Source: Pseudomonas japonica (GTDB lineage: Bacteria > Pseudomonadota > Gammaproteobacteria > Pseudomonadales > Pseudomonadaceae). Taken from it: a DNA stretch of 64,000 nt. Every line of letters begins with the position of its first letter. Positions within the stretch are counted from its first letter, which is position 1. The notes below the pieces were generated by a model that saw only the letters and a program-made list of their open reading frames with translations, was not told the origin of the DNA and searched no databases. The DNA lies in NCBI RefSeq assembly GCF_900188455.1, contig NZ_FZOL01000006.1, positions 186,001 through 250,000 of the forward strand, read 5' to 3'. Made by a program: the position numbers and the translations under genes. Below are positions 1 to 8,433 of the stretch, in pieces.

Positions 1-25
1 GCAGCGGTCCCAAATAGCGTTGAGG

Positions 26-92
26 TCCGGGACCGCTTCGCGGTCCTTTCGCAGGCAAGCCAGCTCCTACGCGGGCAAGCCAGCTCCTACGG
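26..92. repeat. REP-type repeat with a tandem 20-mer
   Basis: This is an intergenic repeat downstream of the urea transporter gene. It starts with an inverted GGTCC..GGACC segment. Two adjacent 20-base copies follow at 51-70 and 71-90, differing at one base: GCRGGCAAGCCAGCTCCTAC. The same core recurs at about 4881, 28448, 32577, 38180, 44160 and 57787, so it belongs to the dispersed REP/REPIN family typical of Pseudomonas. Confidence 0.8.
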
Positions 93-938
93 GGCCGGCG
101 CCAGTCTTGTCAGCCGAACCAGCCAGCACGCCACGATGAACGGCGCCGTCAGCCCCGGAATCGGCAGCAGGTTGAACAACGGCTGCACCGCGATCGCCAG
201 GACGATCGCCAGCAACGGTTTCCACGGCTGCGCGCGCGTACCGCTGAAGGCCAGCGCGGCGAGCGCGGCATTGAAGCCATACAGCCCCATGTACGCCGCG
301 GTCGCTTCACCGCCCAGCAGCGCGACGCTGCCGCCGATGGCCGCGCCGACGAAGGCCCAGGCCGCCGCATAGCGATCCGACAGCAGCAGCCCCAGGGCAA
401 TCAGCATCCCCGCCAGCGGCTGGTCCAGAAGGAAGATCTGCCCCAGACCCCGCGCCAGCGCGTCCAGCGGATTGGCCGGCACCGGCGCATTGGCGGTCGC
501 TGCCGGTTCGGTCACCAGCAGCAGCGCCCAGCCCAGCAGCACGAAGGGCAGGGTGTAGGCCGGCAGCAATACCGACCCGCCACGCTTGAGCCACTGATGC
601 ACAAGCATGCTGCTCAGCCCGGCGGCGGCGATGATCAGCGGCAGCAGCAGCGGCGACCAGGGCAGCAGGTAACTGAACAGCACGCCGATCAGCACGCCGT
701 TGTAGCTGTACAGCCCGGCCTGGCGGTCGCCGCGGTTGTAGCCGCGGCGCTGCGCCGTGAGCAGCCCGGCGAGGGCGCCCAGCAGTGCGCCGCCGATCAG
801 CTGCGGCGCGGTGAGAAGGATGGCCAGCAGGCAGCACAGGCCGCACAGCGGATTACGCTGCAGCAGCACCTGACTGAAACCGTTGAGCAGAGCGGTCGCC
901 CAGTCGGGGCACGGGTTTACGAAATTCTTGGTGTACAT
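87..938 (-). CDS. Urea transporter (UT family)
   Basis: This encodes 283 aa, almost entirely hydrophobic, and resembles the bacterial urea transporter family. After a short N-terminus there are about ten membrane segments in two similar halves, including a GLYSYNGVLIGVLF segment near residue 75 and a related GLYGFNAALAALAF segment near residue 220. This internal duplication is characteristic of urea channels. Its role would be passive urea movement across the inner membrane. It lies last in the minus-strand glyoxylate operon (gcl-hyi-glxR-ttuD-pyk), which suits a pathway where allantoin degradation releases urea. The ATG at 938 is about 150 bases past the pyk stop. The family call is firm; the exact physiological direction is inferred. 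Confidence 0.85.
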   Translation of the reverse strand: MYTKNFVNPCPDWATALLNGFSQVLLQRNPLCGLCCLLAILLTAPQLIGGALLGALAGLLTAQRRGYNRGDRQAGLYSYNGVLIGVLFSYLLPWSPLLLPLIIAAAGLSSMLVHQWLKRGGSVLLPAYTLPFVLLGWALLLVTEPAATANAPVPANPLDALARGLGQIFLLDQPLAGMLIALGLLLSDRYAAAWAFVGAAIGGSVALLGGEATAAYMGLYGFNAALAALAFSGTRAQPWKPLLAIVLAIAVQPLFNLLPIPGLTAPFIVACWLVRLTRLAPAP

Positions 939-1092
939 GGCAGTAGGTCTGAAGTGGAGTGGGTCGCCTCTTTGGGCGAATTTTTCCCACGGTCAAGGGC
1001 ACAGCTTTTCTATGTTGTGGATCGCGGAGCACGCTGGCGGCCATGGCTTCACGCGGATGAAGCGATGACCGCTGGCCTGCCCCGCGAAAGGG

Positions 1093-2508
1093 TCAAAGCA
1101 GGGTTTCGATCCGCAGCGAATTAGTCGATCCCGGCTGGCCAAAAGGCACACCGGCGGTAATCAGCAGCGTATCGCCGCGGTTGGCCATGCCCTGGGCCTG
1201 GGCGATTTCCAGCGCGGTGGAACAGACTTCGTCGACCTGGCGCAGACGGTCGTTGACCACCGAGTGCACGCCCCAGACCACGCTCAGGCGCCGCGCGGTG
1301 ACCAGGTTCGGGGTCAGGTTGAGGATCGGTGTCCGCGGTCGCTCGCGAGAGGTGCGCAGGGTCGAGTTGCCTGACTCGCTGTAGTTGACCAGCACCGCCA
1401 CCGGCAGGATCCCGCAGATGCGGCGGATGGCGCAGCTGATGGCGTCGGAGACGGTGGCCTCGGCCTTCGGCCGGCCGACATCGAGCTGGTTCTGGTAGTC
1501 CGGACCGGCTTCGACCTGGCGGATGATCTTGCTCATCATCTGCACGGCTTCGAGCGGGTAGTCACCGGAGGCGGTTTCCGCCGACAGCATCACCGCGTCG
1601 GCACCTTCGGCCACGGCGTTGGCGACGTCGGTCACCTCGGCGCGGGTCGGCGCCGGGGAGAAGCGCATCGATTCGAGCATCTGCGTGGCGACCACCACCG
1701 GCCGGCCGAGCTGACGGCAGGTGGCGATGATGTCCTTCTGGATCTGCGGCACGGCCTCGGCCGGTACTTCCACGCCAAGGTCACCGCGGGCGACCATGAT
1801 CGCGTCGCTCAGCTCGGCGATCTCGCGCAGTTGGGTGACCGCCGAAGGCTTCTCGATCTTGGCCATGAGGAAGGCACGGTCGCCGATCAACTGGCGTGCT
1901 TCGGCGATGTCCTCGGGACGCTGGACGAACGACAGCGCCACCCAGTCCACGCCCAGTTCCAGGCCGAAGGTCAGGTCGCGGCGGTCCTTGGCGGTCAGCG
2001 GGCTCAGGTCCAGCACCGCTTGCGGCACGTTGACGCCCTTGCGGTCGGACAGCTCGCCGCCGTTGAGCACGGTGGTGTCGATGGCGTCGGCGTGCTTGGC
2101 GGTCACCCGCAGGCGCAGGCGGCCGTCATCCACCAGCAGGTCCATGCCGGGTTCCAGCGCGGCGATGATTTCCGGATGGGGCAGGTTGACCCGGGTGGCG
2201 TCGCCGGGGGTCGCGTCGAGGTCCAGGCGCAGGGCCTGGCCACGCTGCAGCATGACCTTGCCGTCGGCCAGGCGACCGACCCGCAGTTTCGGACCCTGCA
2301 GGTCCATGAGGATGCCCAGCGGGTAGTTGAGCTGGGCTTCGACCTCGCGGATCCACTGGTAGCGCATGGCGTGGTCTTCATGTTCGCCGTGGCTGAAGTT
2401 GAGGCGGAAGATGTTGACCCCGGCTTCCACGAGCGCGCGAACGTCGTCGATGCCTTTGATCGCGGGGCCGAGGGTGGCGAGGATTTTGACTTTTTTGTCA
2501 GGCGTCAT
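1093..2508 (-). CDS. pyk: Pyruvate kinase
   Basis: This encodes pyruvate kinase (phosphoenolpyruvate + ADP to pyruvate + ATP), about 471 aa, the usual length. The N-terminal KILATLGPA motif, the barrel segment with MARGDLGVEVP, and VVVATQMLESM are the classic substrate and Mg2+-binding motifs. The ATG at 2508 is preferred over a TTG at 2523 because family proteins begin a few residues before KVKIL. The start overlaps the end of ttuD by 11 bases, indicating translational coupling. With ttuD upstream, this gene completes the path from glycerate through 2-phosphoglycerate and PEP to pyruvate. A second pyruvate kinase probably exists elsewhere, as in other pseudomonads. Confidence 0.95.
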   Translation of the reverse strand: MTPDKKVKILATLGPAIKGIDDVRALVEAGVNIFRLNFSHGEHEDHAMRYQWIREVEAQLNYPLGILMDLQGPKLRVGRLADGKVMLQRGQALRLDLDATPGDATRVNLPHPEIIAALEPGMDLLVDDGRLRLRVTAKHADAIDTTVLNGGELSDRKGVNVPQAVLDLSPLTAKDRRDLTFGLELGVDWVALSFVQRPEDIAEARQLIGDRAFLMAKIEKPSAVTQLREIAELSDAIMVARGDLGVEVPAEAVPQIQKDIIATCRQLGRPVVVATQMLESMRFSPAPTRAEVTDVANAVAEGADAVMLSAETASGDYPLEAVQMMSKIIRQVEAGPDYQNQLDVGRPKAEATVSDAISCAIRRICGILPVAVLVNYSESGNSTLRTSRERPRTPILNLTPNLVTARRLSVVWGVHSVVNDRLRQVDEVCSTALEIAQAQGMANRGDTLLITAGVPFGQPGSTNSLRIETLL

Positions 2509-3778
2509 GTTGGGCAGTCTCAAGAATGAGGATGGCGCGGAAATCGTTGACGTTGGTCCGGGTCGGCTCGGTGACGATCAGCGAGTCGAGCGCGGCGAAG
2601 TAGCCATAGCCGTTGTTGTTGTCCAGCTCGTCGGACGCCGACAGGCCCAGGGCCTGGGCGCGGGCGTAGCTGTCCGGGGTCATGAGTGCGCCGGCGTTGT
2701 CTTCCGAGCCGTCGATGCCGTCGGTGTCGCCGGCCAGGGCGTACACGCCCGGCAGGCCCTTGAGGTTTTCGGTGAGGCTGAGCAGGAACTCGGCGTTGCG
2801 TCCGCCACGGCCGTTGCCGCGCACGGTGACCGTGGTTTCACCGCCGGAGAGGATCACGCAGGGCGCCGCCAGCGGCTGGCCGTGCAGCACCACCTGGCGG
2901 GCGATGCCGGCGTGGACCTTGGCCACTTCCCGCGATTCGCCTTCCAGGTCGCCGAGGATCAGCGGGCTGAAGCCGGCTTGCCGGGCCTTCACCGCCGCGG
3001 CTTCGAGCGACTGCTGGGGCCGCGCGATCAGCTGGAAGTGGCTGCGCGCCAGGGCCGGGTCATCGGCCTTGACGGTTTCCGAGGCCGGGTTGTGCAGCCA
3101 GTCGATCACCGCCTGCGGCGCGTCGATGTTGTAGCGTTTCAAGATCGCCAGGGCTTCGGCGGAGGTGCTCGGGTCGGCCACGGTCGGGCCGGAAGCGATC
3201 ACCGTGGCGAGGTCGCCCGGTACATCGGAAATCGCATAGGTGTACACGGTGGCCGGCCAGCAGGCCTTGGCCAGACGGCCGCCCTTGATCGCCGAGAGGT
3301 GCTTGCGCACGCAGTTCATCTCGCCGATGGTGGCGCCGGATTTGAGCAGGGCTTTGTTGATCTGCTGCTTGTCGGCCAGGGTCAGGCCTTCGGCGGGCAG
3401 GGCCAGCAGGGCCGAGCCACCGCCGGACAGCAGGAAGATCACCCGGTCGTCGGCGCTCAGGTCGCTGACCATCTCCAGCACGCGCTTGGCCACGGCCAGG
3501 CCGGCGGCGTCGGGGACGGGGTGGGCGGCTTCCACCACCTCGATCTTCGAGCAGCTGGCGCCGTGGCCGTAGCGGGTCACCACCAGGCCGCGGACTTCGC
3601 CCTGCCAGGCGCGCTCGACCACTTCGGCCATGGCCGCGGCGGCCTTGCCGGCGCCGATGACGATCACCCGGCCGCTGCGGTCGGCGGGCAGGTGGGCTTC
3701 GAGGACCTGACGCGGGTGCGCGGCATCGATGGCCGTGGCGAACAGGTCGCGGAGAAATTGTTGCGGATCGACCGACAT
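2498..3778 (-). CDS. ttuD: Glycerate 2-kinase / MOFRL family (TtuD)
   Basis: This is a 426-aa protein of the MOFRL/glycerate kinase family, often annotated as hydroxypyruvate reductase TtuD. Known family members of this type phosphorylate D-glycerate to 2-phosphoglycerate. Visible hallmarks are GAGKAAAAMAE near residue 50, LLSGGGSALLALP near residue 120, and the C-terminal ILSGGETTVTV..GRGGRNAEFLL and AGDTDGIDG motifs. The ATG at 3778 is preceded by a GGAGG ribosome site about 5 bases upstream, so an in-frame start further upstream is rejected. It follows glxR, which makes D-glycerate, and overlaps pyk. A hairpin-plus-T terminator sits between glxR and this gene and may attenuate it. Confidence 0.88.
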   Translation of the reverse strand: MSVDPQQFLRDLFATAIDAAHPRQVLEAHLPADRSGRVIVIGAGKAAAAMAEVVERAWQGEVRGLVVTRYGHGASCSKIEVVEAAHPVPDAAGLAVAKRVLEMVSDLSADDRVIFLLSGGGSALLALPAEGLTLADKQQINKALLKSGATIGEMNCVRKHLSAIKGGRLAKACWPATVYTYAISDVPGDLATVIASGPTVADPSTSAEALAILKRYNIDAPQAVIDWLHNPASETVKADDPALARSHFQLIARPQQSLEAAAVKARQAGFSPLILGDLEGESREVAKVHAGIARQVVLHGQPLAAPCVILSGGETTVTVRGNGRGGRNAEFLLSLTENLKGLPGVYALAGDTDGIDGSEDNAGALMTPDSYARAQALGLSASDELDNNNGYGYFAALDSLIVTEPTRTNVNDFRAILILETAQHDA

Positions 3779-3812
3779 CTCAGGCCTCCAAATCTTATTG
3801 TTCTTCAAAACC

Positions 3813-3857
3813 AAAAACGCCCCTGGGACGGCCTCCGTGCAGGCTGAACCAGGGGCG
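3813..3857 (-). terminator. Intra-operon hairpin/terminator between glxR and ttuD
   Basis: A 9-bp perfect inverted repeat, CGCCCCTGG at 3818-3826 against CCAGGGGCG at 3849-3857, encloses a smaller GCCT/AGGC pair. Read on the minus strand it is followed by TTTTT at 3817-3813. It therefore has the form of a rho-independent terminator in the gap after glxR and before ttuD, and would reduce transcription of ttuD-pyk-urea transporter relative to gcl-hyi-glxR. Confidence 0.7.
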
Positions 3858-3938
3858 GTGTTGCGCGGTTGCAACTGCCAGCCACAGGAGTGAAAGGGAC
3901 GATGCGCGGCCCTTCACTCCGCGGCGTGCAGGTCTTGC

Positions 3939-4832
3939 TTACTTGTCGTCGCGGATCGAGAAGTTGGCCATGTGTTCCAGGCCCTTGATCAGCGCCGAGT
4001 GGTCCCAGTTCGCACCACCGATCGCGGCGCAGGTGCTGAACACCTGTTGCGCGTTGGAGGTGTTCGGCAGGTTGATGTTCAGCTCCTTGGCGCCTTGCAG
4101 GGCCAGGTTCAGGTCCTTCTGGTGCAGGCTGATGCGGAAGCCTGGATCGAAGGTGCCCTTGATCATGCGCTCGCCGTGCACTTCGAGGATCTTCGAGGAG
4201 GCGAAGCCGCCCATCAGTGCTTCGCGAACCTTGGCTGGATCGGCGCCGTTCTTGGCGGCGAACAGCAGGGCTTCGGCGACGGCCTGGATGTTCAGGGCGA
4301 CGATGATCTGGTTGGCGACCTTGGCGGTCTGGCCGTCACCATTGCCACCGACGCGGGTGATGTTCTTGCCCATGGCCTGGAACAGCGGCAGGGTGCGCTC
4401 GAAGGCTTTCGGGCAGCCACCGACCATGATGCTCAGGGTCGCGGCCTTGGCACCGACTTCGCCGCCGGATACCGGGGCGTCGAGGTAGGCGGCGCCGGTG
4501 GCCTTGATCTTCTCGGCGAAGGCCTTGGTGGCGGTAGGCGAGATCGAGCTCATGTCGATCACGATCTTGTTCGGGCCGACGCCTTCGGCGACGCCGTTCT
4601 CACCGAACAGGACGCTTTCGACCTGCGGGGTGTCCGGGACCATGACGATGATGAATTCGGCTTCCTGGGCCACTTCCTTCGGGTTGGCCAGGGCCACCGC
4701 GCCAGCGGCGATCAGGTCGGCGGGAGCCGCGTCGTGGTGGGTGGTCAGGAACAGGCTGTGACCTGCTTTCTGCAGGTTCTGCGCCATTGGGCGGCCCATG
4801 ATGCCGGTGCCGATGAAACCGATTTTAGCCAT
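3939..4832 (-). CDS. glxR: Tartronate semialdehyde reductase
   Basis: This encodes 2-hydroxy-3-oxopropionate (tartronate semialdehyde) reductase, 297 aa, which reduces tartronate semialdehyde to D-glycerate with NAD(P)H. The N-terminal Rossmann motif IGFIGTGIMGRPMAQNL is the signature of beta-hydroxyacid dehydrogenases. DAPVSGGEVGA near residue 118 is the substrate-binding segment. K171 within GNGDGQTAKVANQ corresponds to the catalytic lysine. The ATG at 4832 has a GAGG site about 9 bases upstream. It is the third gene of the glyoxylate operon after gcl and hyi. A REPIN of about 100 bases separates it from hyi. Confidence 0.95.
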   Translation of the reverse strand: MAKIGFIGTGIMGRPMAQNLQKAGHSLFLTTHHDAAPADLIAAGAVALANPKEVAQEAEFIIVMVPDTPQVESVLFGENGVAEGVGPNKIVIDMSSISPTATKAFAEKIKATGAAYLDAPVSGGEVGAKAATLSIMVGGCPKAFERTLPLFQAMGKNITRVGGNGDGQTAKVANQIIVALNIQAVAEALLFAAKNGADPAKVREALMGGFASSKILEVHGERMIKGTFDPGFRISLHQKDLNLALQGAKELNINLPNTSNAQQVFSTCAAIGGANWDHSALIKGLEHMANFSIRDDK

Positions 4833-4880
4833 GAGAAATTGCCTCTTTTATTGGTGTGTCGCTGGCTGCTGCTGGGGACC

Positions 4881-4985
4881 TGTAGGAGCGTGGCTTGCCC
4901 GCGAAAGGACCGCAAAGCGGTCCCCGATAGCGGTAAGGTTGGGGACCGCTAACGCGGTCCTTCGCGGGCAAGCCACGCTCCTACG
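4881..4985. repeat. REPIN (paired inverted REP)
   Basis: Two inverted REP arms, TGTAGGAGCGTGGCTTGCCC at the left and GGGCAAGCCACGCTCCTAC at the right, flank inner GGACCGC/GCGGTCC palindromes. The unit fills most of the hyi-glxR gap and can fold into one long hairpin. It is the same element as at 32577-32685. Confidence 0.85.
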
Positions 4986-5007
4986 GCGAGCAGAGCGTGC
5001 AGCGCCT

Positions 5008-5790
5008 TTAGATCGCGTTATGGGTCTTCAACCAGCCCAGACCTTCCTCGGTGGTGGTCTTCGGCTTGTACTCCGCGCCCACCCAGCCCTGGTAGCCGAT
5101 GCGGTCCAGGTGCTCGAACAGGAAGCGGTAGTTGATCTCGCCGGTGCCCGGTTCGTGACGGCCCGGGTTGTCGGCGAGCTGGATGTGGTTGATCTTCGCC
5201 AGGTTGGCTTCCACGGTCCGTGCCAGGTCACCTTCCATGATCTGCATGTGGTAGATGTCGTACTGCAGGAACAGGTTGTCGCTGCCCACCTCGGCCTGGA
5301 TTTCCAGGGCCTGTTTGGTGGTGTTCAGGTAGAAGCCCGGGATGTCGCGGGTGTTGATCATTTCCATGACCAGCTTGATGCCCGCGGCCTGCAGTTTGTC
5401 GGCGGCGAACTTCAGGTTGTCGACGAAGGTCTTGCGCACGTCGGCGCACTGCAGTCCTTGTGGACGGATACCGGCCAGGCAGTTGACCTGGGTGTTGCCC
5501 AGGACCTTGGCGTAGGCGATGGCCAGCTCGACGCCGGTGCGGAATTCCTCGACCCGGGCCGGGTCGCAGGCGATGCCGCGGTCACCCTTGGCCCAGTCGC
5601 CGGCCGGCAGGTTGAACAGCACCTGGGTCAGGCCGTGGGCGTCGAGCAGTTGCTTGATCTCGGTCGCCGGGTAGTCGTACGGGAAAAGGTACTCGACACC
5701 ACTGAAACCGGCGTCGGCGGCAGCCTTGAAGCGGGCCGTGAAGTCCTGTTCGGTGAACAGCATGGACAGGTTGGCGGCAAAACGTGGCAT
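5008..5790 (-). CDS. hyi: Hydroxypyruvate isomerase
   Basis: This is a 260-aa xylose-isomerase-like TIM barrel protein of the hydroxypyruvate isomerase family, interconverting hydroxypyruvate and tartronate semialdehyde. The MPRFAANLSMLFTE start is typical. Metal-ligand regions are visible at MEMINTRDIPGF (E near residue 143), LQYDIYHMQIMEG (D and H) and the C-terminal VGAEYKP (E near 240). The ATG at 5790 has an AAGGAG site upstream (read on the minus strand). It lies 57 bases after gcl, in the same operon. Confidence 0.95.
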   Translation of the reverse strand: MPRFAANLSMLFTEQDFTARFKAAADAGFSGVEYLFPYDYPATEIKQLLDAHGLTQVLFNLPAGDWAKGDRGIACDPARVEEFRTGVELAIAYAKVLGNTQVNCLAGIRPQGLQCADVRKTFVDNLKFAADKLQAAGIKLVMEMINTRDIPGFYLNTTKQALEIQAEVGSDNLFLQYDIYHMQIMEGDLARTVEANLAKINHIQLADNPGRHEPGTGEINYRFLFEHLDRIGYQGWVGAEYKPKTTTEEGLGWLKTHNAI

Positions 5791-5847
5791 GGAATTCTCC
5801 TTGCTAGGTCGGGGCCCCGCACCCGAAGGGCGGGGCCGCACGGACGA

Positions 5848-7623
5848 TCAGTCGAGCAGCGAAATCGCGGTCGGCGCGTCGTTGCCGACCAGGGCCAGGT
5901 CTTCGAATTCGTTGACCGCGTTGATTTCGGTACCCATGGAAATGTTGGTGACGCGCTCGAGAATCACCTCGACCACCACCGGCACGCGGAACTCTTCGGC
6001 CATCTTCTGGGCCTTGAGCAGGGCAGGGGCGATCTCGTCCGGGGTGAACACGCGCAGGGCCTTGCAACCCAGGCCTTCGACCACGGCGACGTGGTCGACA
6101 CCGTAACCGTTGACGTCCGGCGCGTTGATGTTCTCGAACGCCAGTTGTACACAGTAATCCATCTCGAAACCACGCTGCGCCTGGCGGATCAGGCCGAGGT
6201 AGGCGTTGTTCACCAGGACGTGGACATACGGCAGGTTGAACTGCGCACCCACCGCCAGCTCTTCGATCATGAACTGGAAGTCATAGTCGCCGGACAGGGC
6301 CACGACCTTGCGGGTCGGGTCGGCCTTGACCACGCCGAGGGCTGCCGGAATGGTCCAGCCCAGCGGGCCGGCCTGGCCGCAGTTGATCCAGTGACGTGGC
6401 TTGTAGACGTGGAGGAACTGCGCGCCGGCGATCTGCGACAGACCGATGGTGCTGACGTAGCAGGTGTCCTTGCCGAACACTTCGTTCATTTCCTGGTACA
6501 CGCGCTGCGGCTTGACCGGGACGTTGTCGAAGTTGGTCTTGCGCTGCAGGCTCGACTTGCGCGCCTGGCAGTCTTTCAGCCATTCGCCGCGGCACTTCAG
6601 CTTGCCGGCGGCTTTCCACTCGCGGGCCACTTCGAGGAACACGTCCAGTGCGGCGCCGGCGTCGGAAACGATGCCCAGGTCAGGGGTGAACACACGGCCG
6701 ATCTGGGTCGGTTCGATGTCGACGTGAACGAACTTGCGGCCTTCGGTGTAGACGTCGACCGAACCGGTGTGACGGTTGGCCCAGCGGTTGCCGATACCGA
6801 ACACCAGGTCGGATTTCAGCATCGTGGCGTTGCCGTAGCGGTGCGAGGTCTGCAGGCCGACCATGCCGACCATCAGTTCGTGGTCGTCAGGGATGGTGCC
6901 CCAGCCCATCAGGGTCGGTACGACTGGCACGCCGGTCAGCTCGGCGAATTCGACCAGCTTGTCGCTGGCGTCGGCGTTGATGATGCCGCCACCGGCGACC
7001 AGCAGCGGACGCTCGGCGTCATTGAGCATGGCCAGGGCTTTTTCCGCTTGCTTGCGGGTCGCGGCTGGCTTGGTGACAGGCAGCGGCTCGTAGGCATCGA
7101 TGTCGAATTCGATCTCGGCCATCTGCACGTCGAACGGCAGGTCGATCAGCACGGGGCCAGGGCGGCCGGTGCGCATTTCGTAGAAGGCTTTCTGGAAGGC
7201 GTAGGGCACCTGGCCCGGTTCCAGGACGGTGGTCGCCCACTTGGTCACCGGCTTGACGATGCTGGTGATGTCGACGGCCTGGAAGTCTTCCTTGTGCAGG
7301 CGGGCACGCGGGGCCTGGCCGGTGATGCAGAGAATCGGGATGGAGTCGGCGGAGGCACTGTACAGACCGGTGACCATGTCGGTGCCGGCAGGGCCCGAGG
7401 TGCCGATGCACACGCCGATGTTGCCGGCCTTGGTGCGGGTGTAACCCTCGGCCATGTGCGAGGCGCCTTCAACGTGGCGAGCGAGGACGTGATCGATACC
7501 GCCGACTTTCTTCAGGGCCGAGTACAGCGGGTTGATCGCTGCACCAGGGATGCCAAACGCGGTTTCCACACCTTCGCGGCGCATCACCAGAACGGCTGCA
7601 TCGATTGCTCTCATTTTGCTCAT
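5848..7623 (-). CDS. gcl: Glyoxylate carboligase
   Basis: This encodes a 591-aa ThDP-dependent enzyme that condenses two glyoxylates into tartronate semialdehyde and CO2. The order is an N-terminal pyrimidine-binding domain, a central FAD-binding domain, and a C-terminal ThDP pyrophosphate domain with [29 protein letters not shown], where GDYDF..NN is the ThDP/Mg2+ motif. Gcl characteristically lacks the catalytic Glu of the ThDP superfamily near residue 51. Here the segment is [15 protein letters not shown], with Ala-Ala-Ile and no Glu, consistent with Gcl. The start ATG at 7623 ([13 protein letters not shown]) has a GAGG site. It is the first gene of the operon. A TTGTATACAA box lies 27 bases upstream. 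Confidence 0.96.
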   Translation of the reverse strand: MSKMRAIDAAVLVMRREGVETAFGIPGAAINPLYSALKKVGGIDHVLARHVEGASHMAEGYTRTKAGNIGVCIGTSGPAGTDMVTGLYSASADSIPILCITGQAPRARLHKEDFQAVDITSIVKPVTKWATTVLEPGQVPYAFQKAFYEMRTGRPGPVLIDLPFDVQMAEIEFDIDAYEPLPVTKPAATRKQAEKALAMLNDAERPLLVAGGGIINADASDKLVEFAELTGVPVVPTLMGWGTIPDDHELMVGMVGLQTSHRYGNATMLKSDLVFGIGNRWANRHTGSVDVYTEGRKFVHVDIEPTQIGRVFTPDLGIVSDAGAALDVFLEVAREWKAAGKLKCRGEWLKDCQARKSSLQRKTNFDNVPVKPQRVYQEMNEVFGKDTCYVSTIGLSQIAGAQFLHVYKPRHWINCGQAGPLGWTIPAALGVVKADPTRKVVALSGDYDFQFMIEELAVGAQFNLPYVHVLVNNAYLGLIRQAQRGFEMDYCVQLAFENINAPDVNGYGVDHVAVVEGLGCKALRVFTPDEIAPALLKAQKMAEEFRVPVVVEVILERVTNISMGTEINAVNEFEDLALVGNDAPTAISLLD

Positions 7624-7649
7624 GGCTTTGTGCCTCATTGATGTTGTAA

Positions 7650-7659
7650 TTGTATACAA
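7650..7659. promoter_or_regulatory. TTGTATACAA operator box 1 (gcl side)
   Basis: This is a perfect 10-bp palindrome TTGTATACAA just upstream of gcl. Identical or near-identical copies occur at 7779, 20275, 20469, 24366 and 24464, all in promoter gaps of purine-catabolic genes. It probably serves as the operator for the GntR/FCD regulator encoded at 24581. Confidence 0.75.
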
Positions 7660-7778
7660 ACTGCTTTTCGCCAGAGTGTATTCACGGGATACGACTCTGG
7701 TCAATCCCTTTCATCGCCTATGGGCGAAATGCCGTAAAAATGGGGTTTGCGCGGGATCAGGCAATCAAGGTCGAATTA

Positions 7779-7788
7779 TTGTATACAA
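7779..7788. promoter_or_regulatory. TTGTATACAA operator box 2 (GlcG-like gene side)
   Basis: This is a second perfect TTGTATACAA palindrome in the same divergent intergenic region. It lies 129 bases from box 1 and about 82 bases upstream of the GlcG-like gene, so the two divergent units probably share a regulator. Confidence 0.75.
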
Positions 7789-7869
7789 AAAAATTCGCCA
7801 TTGTGTTCTATTTGGTCTATCAATTTTTCACTTGCCCCCTGGGCTTCCAACAATCAAGAGGACCGTTTC

Positions 7870-8310
7870 ATGAACGCATTGAGCTTGAAAGTCGCCGTTA
7901 GCCTGGTGAATGGCGCGCTGGCCGCGGGTCGCAAGATCTCCGCCGCGCCGCTGACTGTGGTGGTGCTGGATGCCGGTGGTCACCTGCTGACCCTGCAACG
8001 TGAGGATGGCGCCAGCCTGCTGCGGCCGCAGGTGGCGATGGGCAAGGCGTGGGGCGCGATCGCCCTGGGCAAGGGTTCGCGCCTGCTGGCGCTGGACGCG
8101 CAACAGCGCCCGGCGTTCTTCGCCGCGCTCAATGGCTTGGGTCAGAGCCCGGTGGTGCCGGCGCCGGGTGGCGTGCTGATTCGCAATGAAGCGGGCGTGG
8201 TGCTGGGGGCGATCGGGATCAGCGGGGATACGTCGGATATCGACGAGCAGTGCGCGATCACTGCGATCGAGGAGGCGGGATTGCGGGCGGATGCGGGGGT
8301 GGCGGCCTGA
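7870..8310 (+). CDS. GlcG/HbpS-family protein
   Basis: This is a 146-aa protein of the GlcG/HbpS (DUF336) family, matching in length and in motifs: PLTVVVLDAGGHLLTLQREDGA in the N-terminal half and PGGVLIRNEAGVVLGAIGISG in the C-terminal half. Members occur beside glycolate, glyoxylate and other catabolic operons. Some bind haem or cofactors, but most have no proven activity. The gene is divergent from gcl and shares its TTGTATACAA boxes, so it is likely co-induced during purine or glyoxylate use. The start ATG at 7870 follows an AAGAGGA site. No specific function is claimed. Confidence 0.85.
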   Translation: MNALSLKVAVSLVNGALAAGRKISAAPLTVVVLDAGGHLLTLQREDGASLLRPQVAMGKAWGAIALGKGSRLLALDAQQRPAFFAALNGLGQSPVVPAPGGVLIRNEAGVVLGAIGISGDTSDIDEQCAITAIEEAGLRADAGVAA

Positions 8311-8335
8311 TCTGAATCCTGTGTTGTAAGTACTG

Positions 8336-8420
8336 GCCTCATCGCGGGCAATGCCCGCTCCCACAGGGTTCGGCGGTGCGCGCGATCCTTGTGGGCGCCG
8401 GCGTTGCCGGCGATGAGGCC
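8336..8420. repeat. Intergenic inverted repeat (second REP type)
   Basis: GGCCTCATCGC at 8336-8346 is complementary to GCGATGAGGCC at 8410-8420. It encloses CCCGCTCCCACAGG and CCTTGTGGGCGCCGGCG segments. It sits between two convergent genes, where it may act as a bidirectional terminator. It is a different family from the GCAAGCC-type REPs. Confidence 0.75.
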
Positions 8421-8433
8421 TTGAAGTCGAAAA

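Noticed and set aside
4881..4985. CRISPR-like repeat
   Set aside because: The units are inverted REP arms dispersed singly over the window, not direct repeats with regular spacers.
7682..7700. ACGACTCTGGTCAA as another TTGAC-N6-GTCAA site
   Set aside because: The spacing between the GAC and GTC half-sites is four, not six, and the left half does not match.
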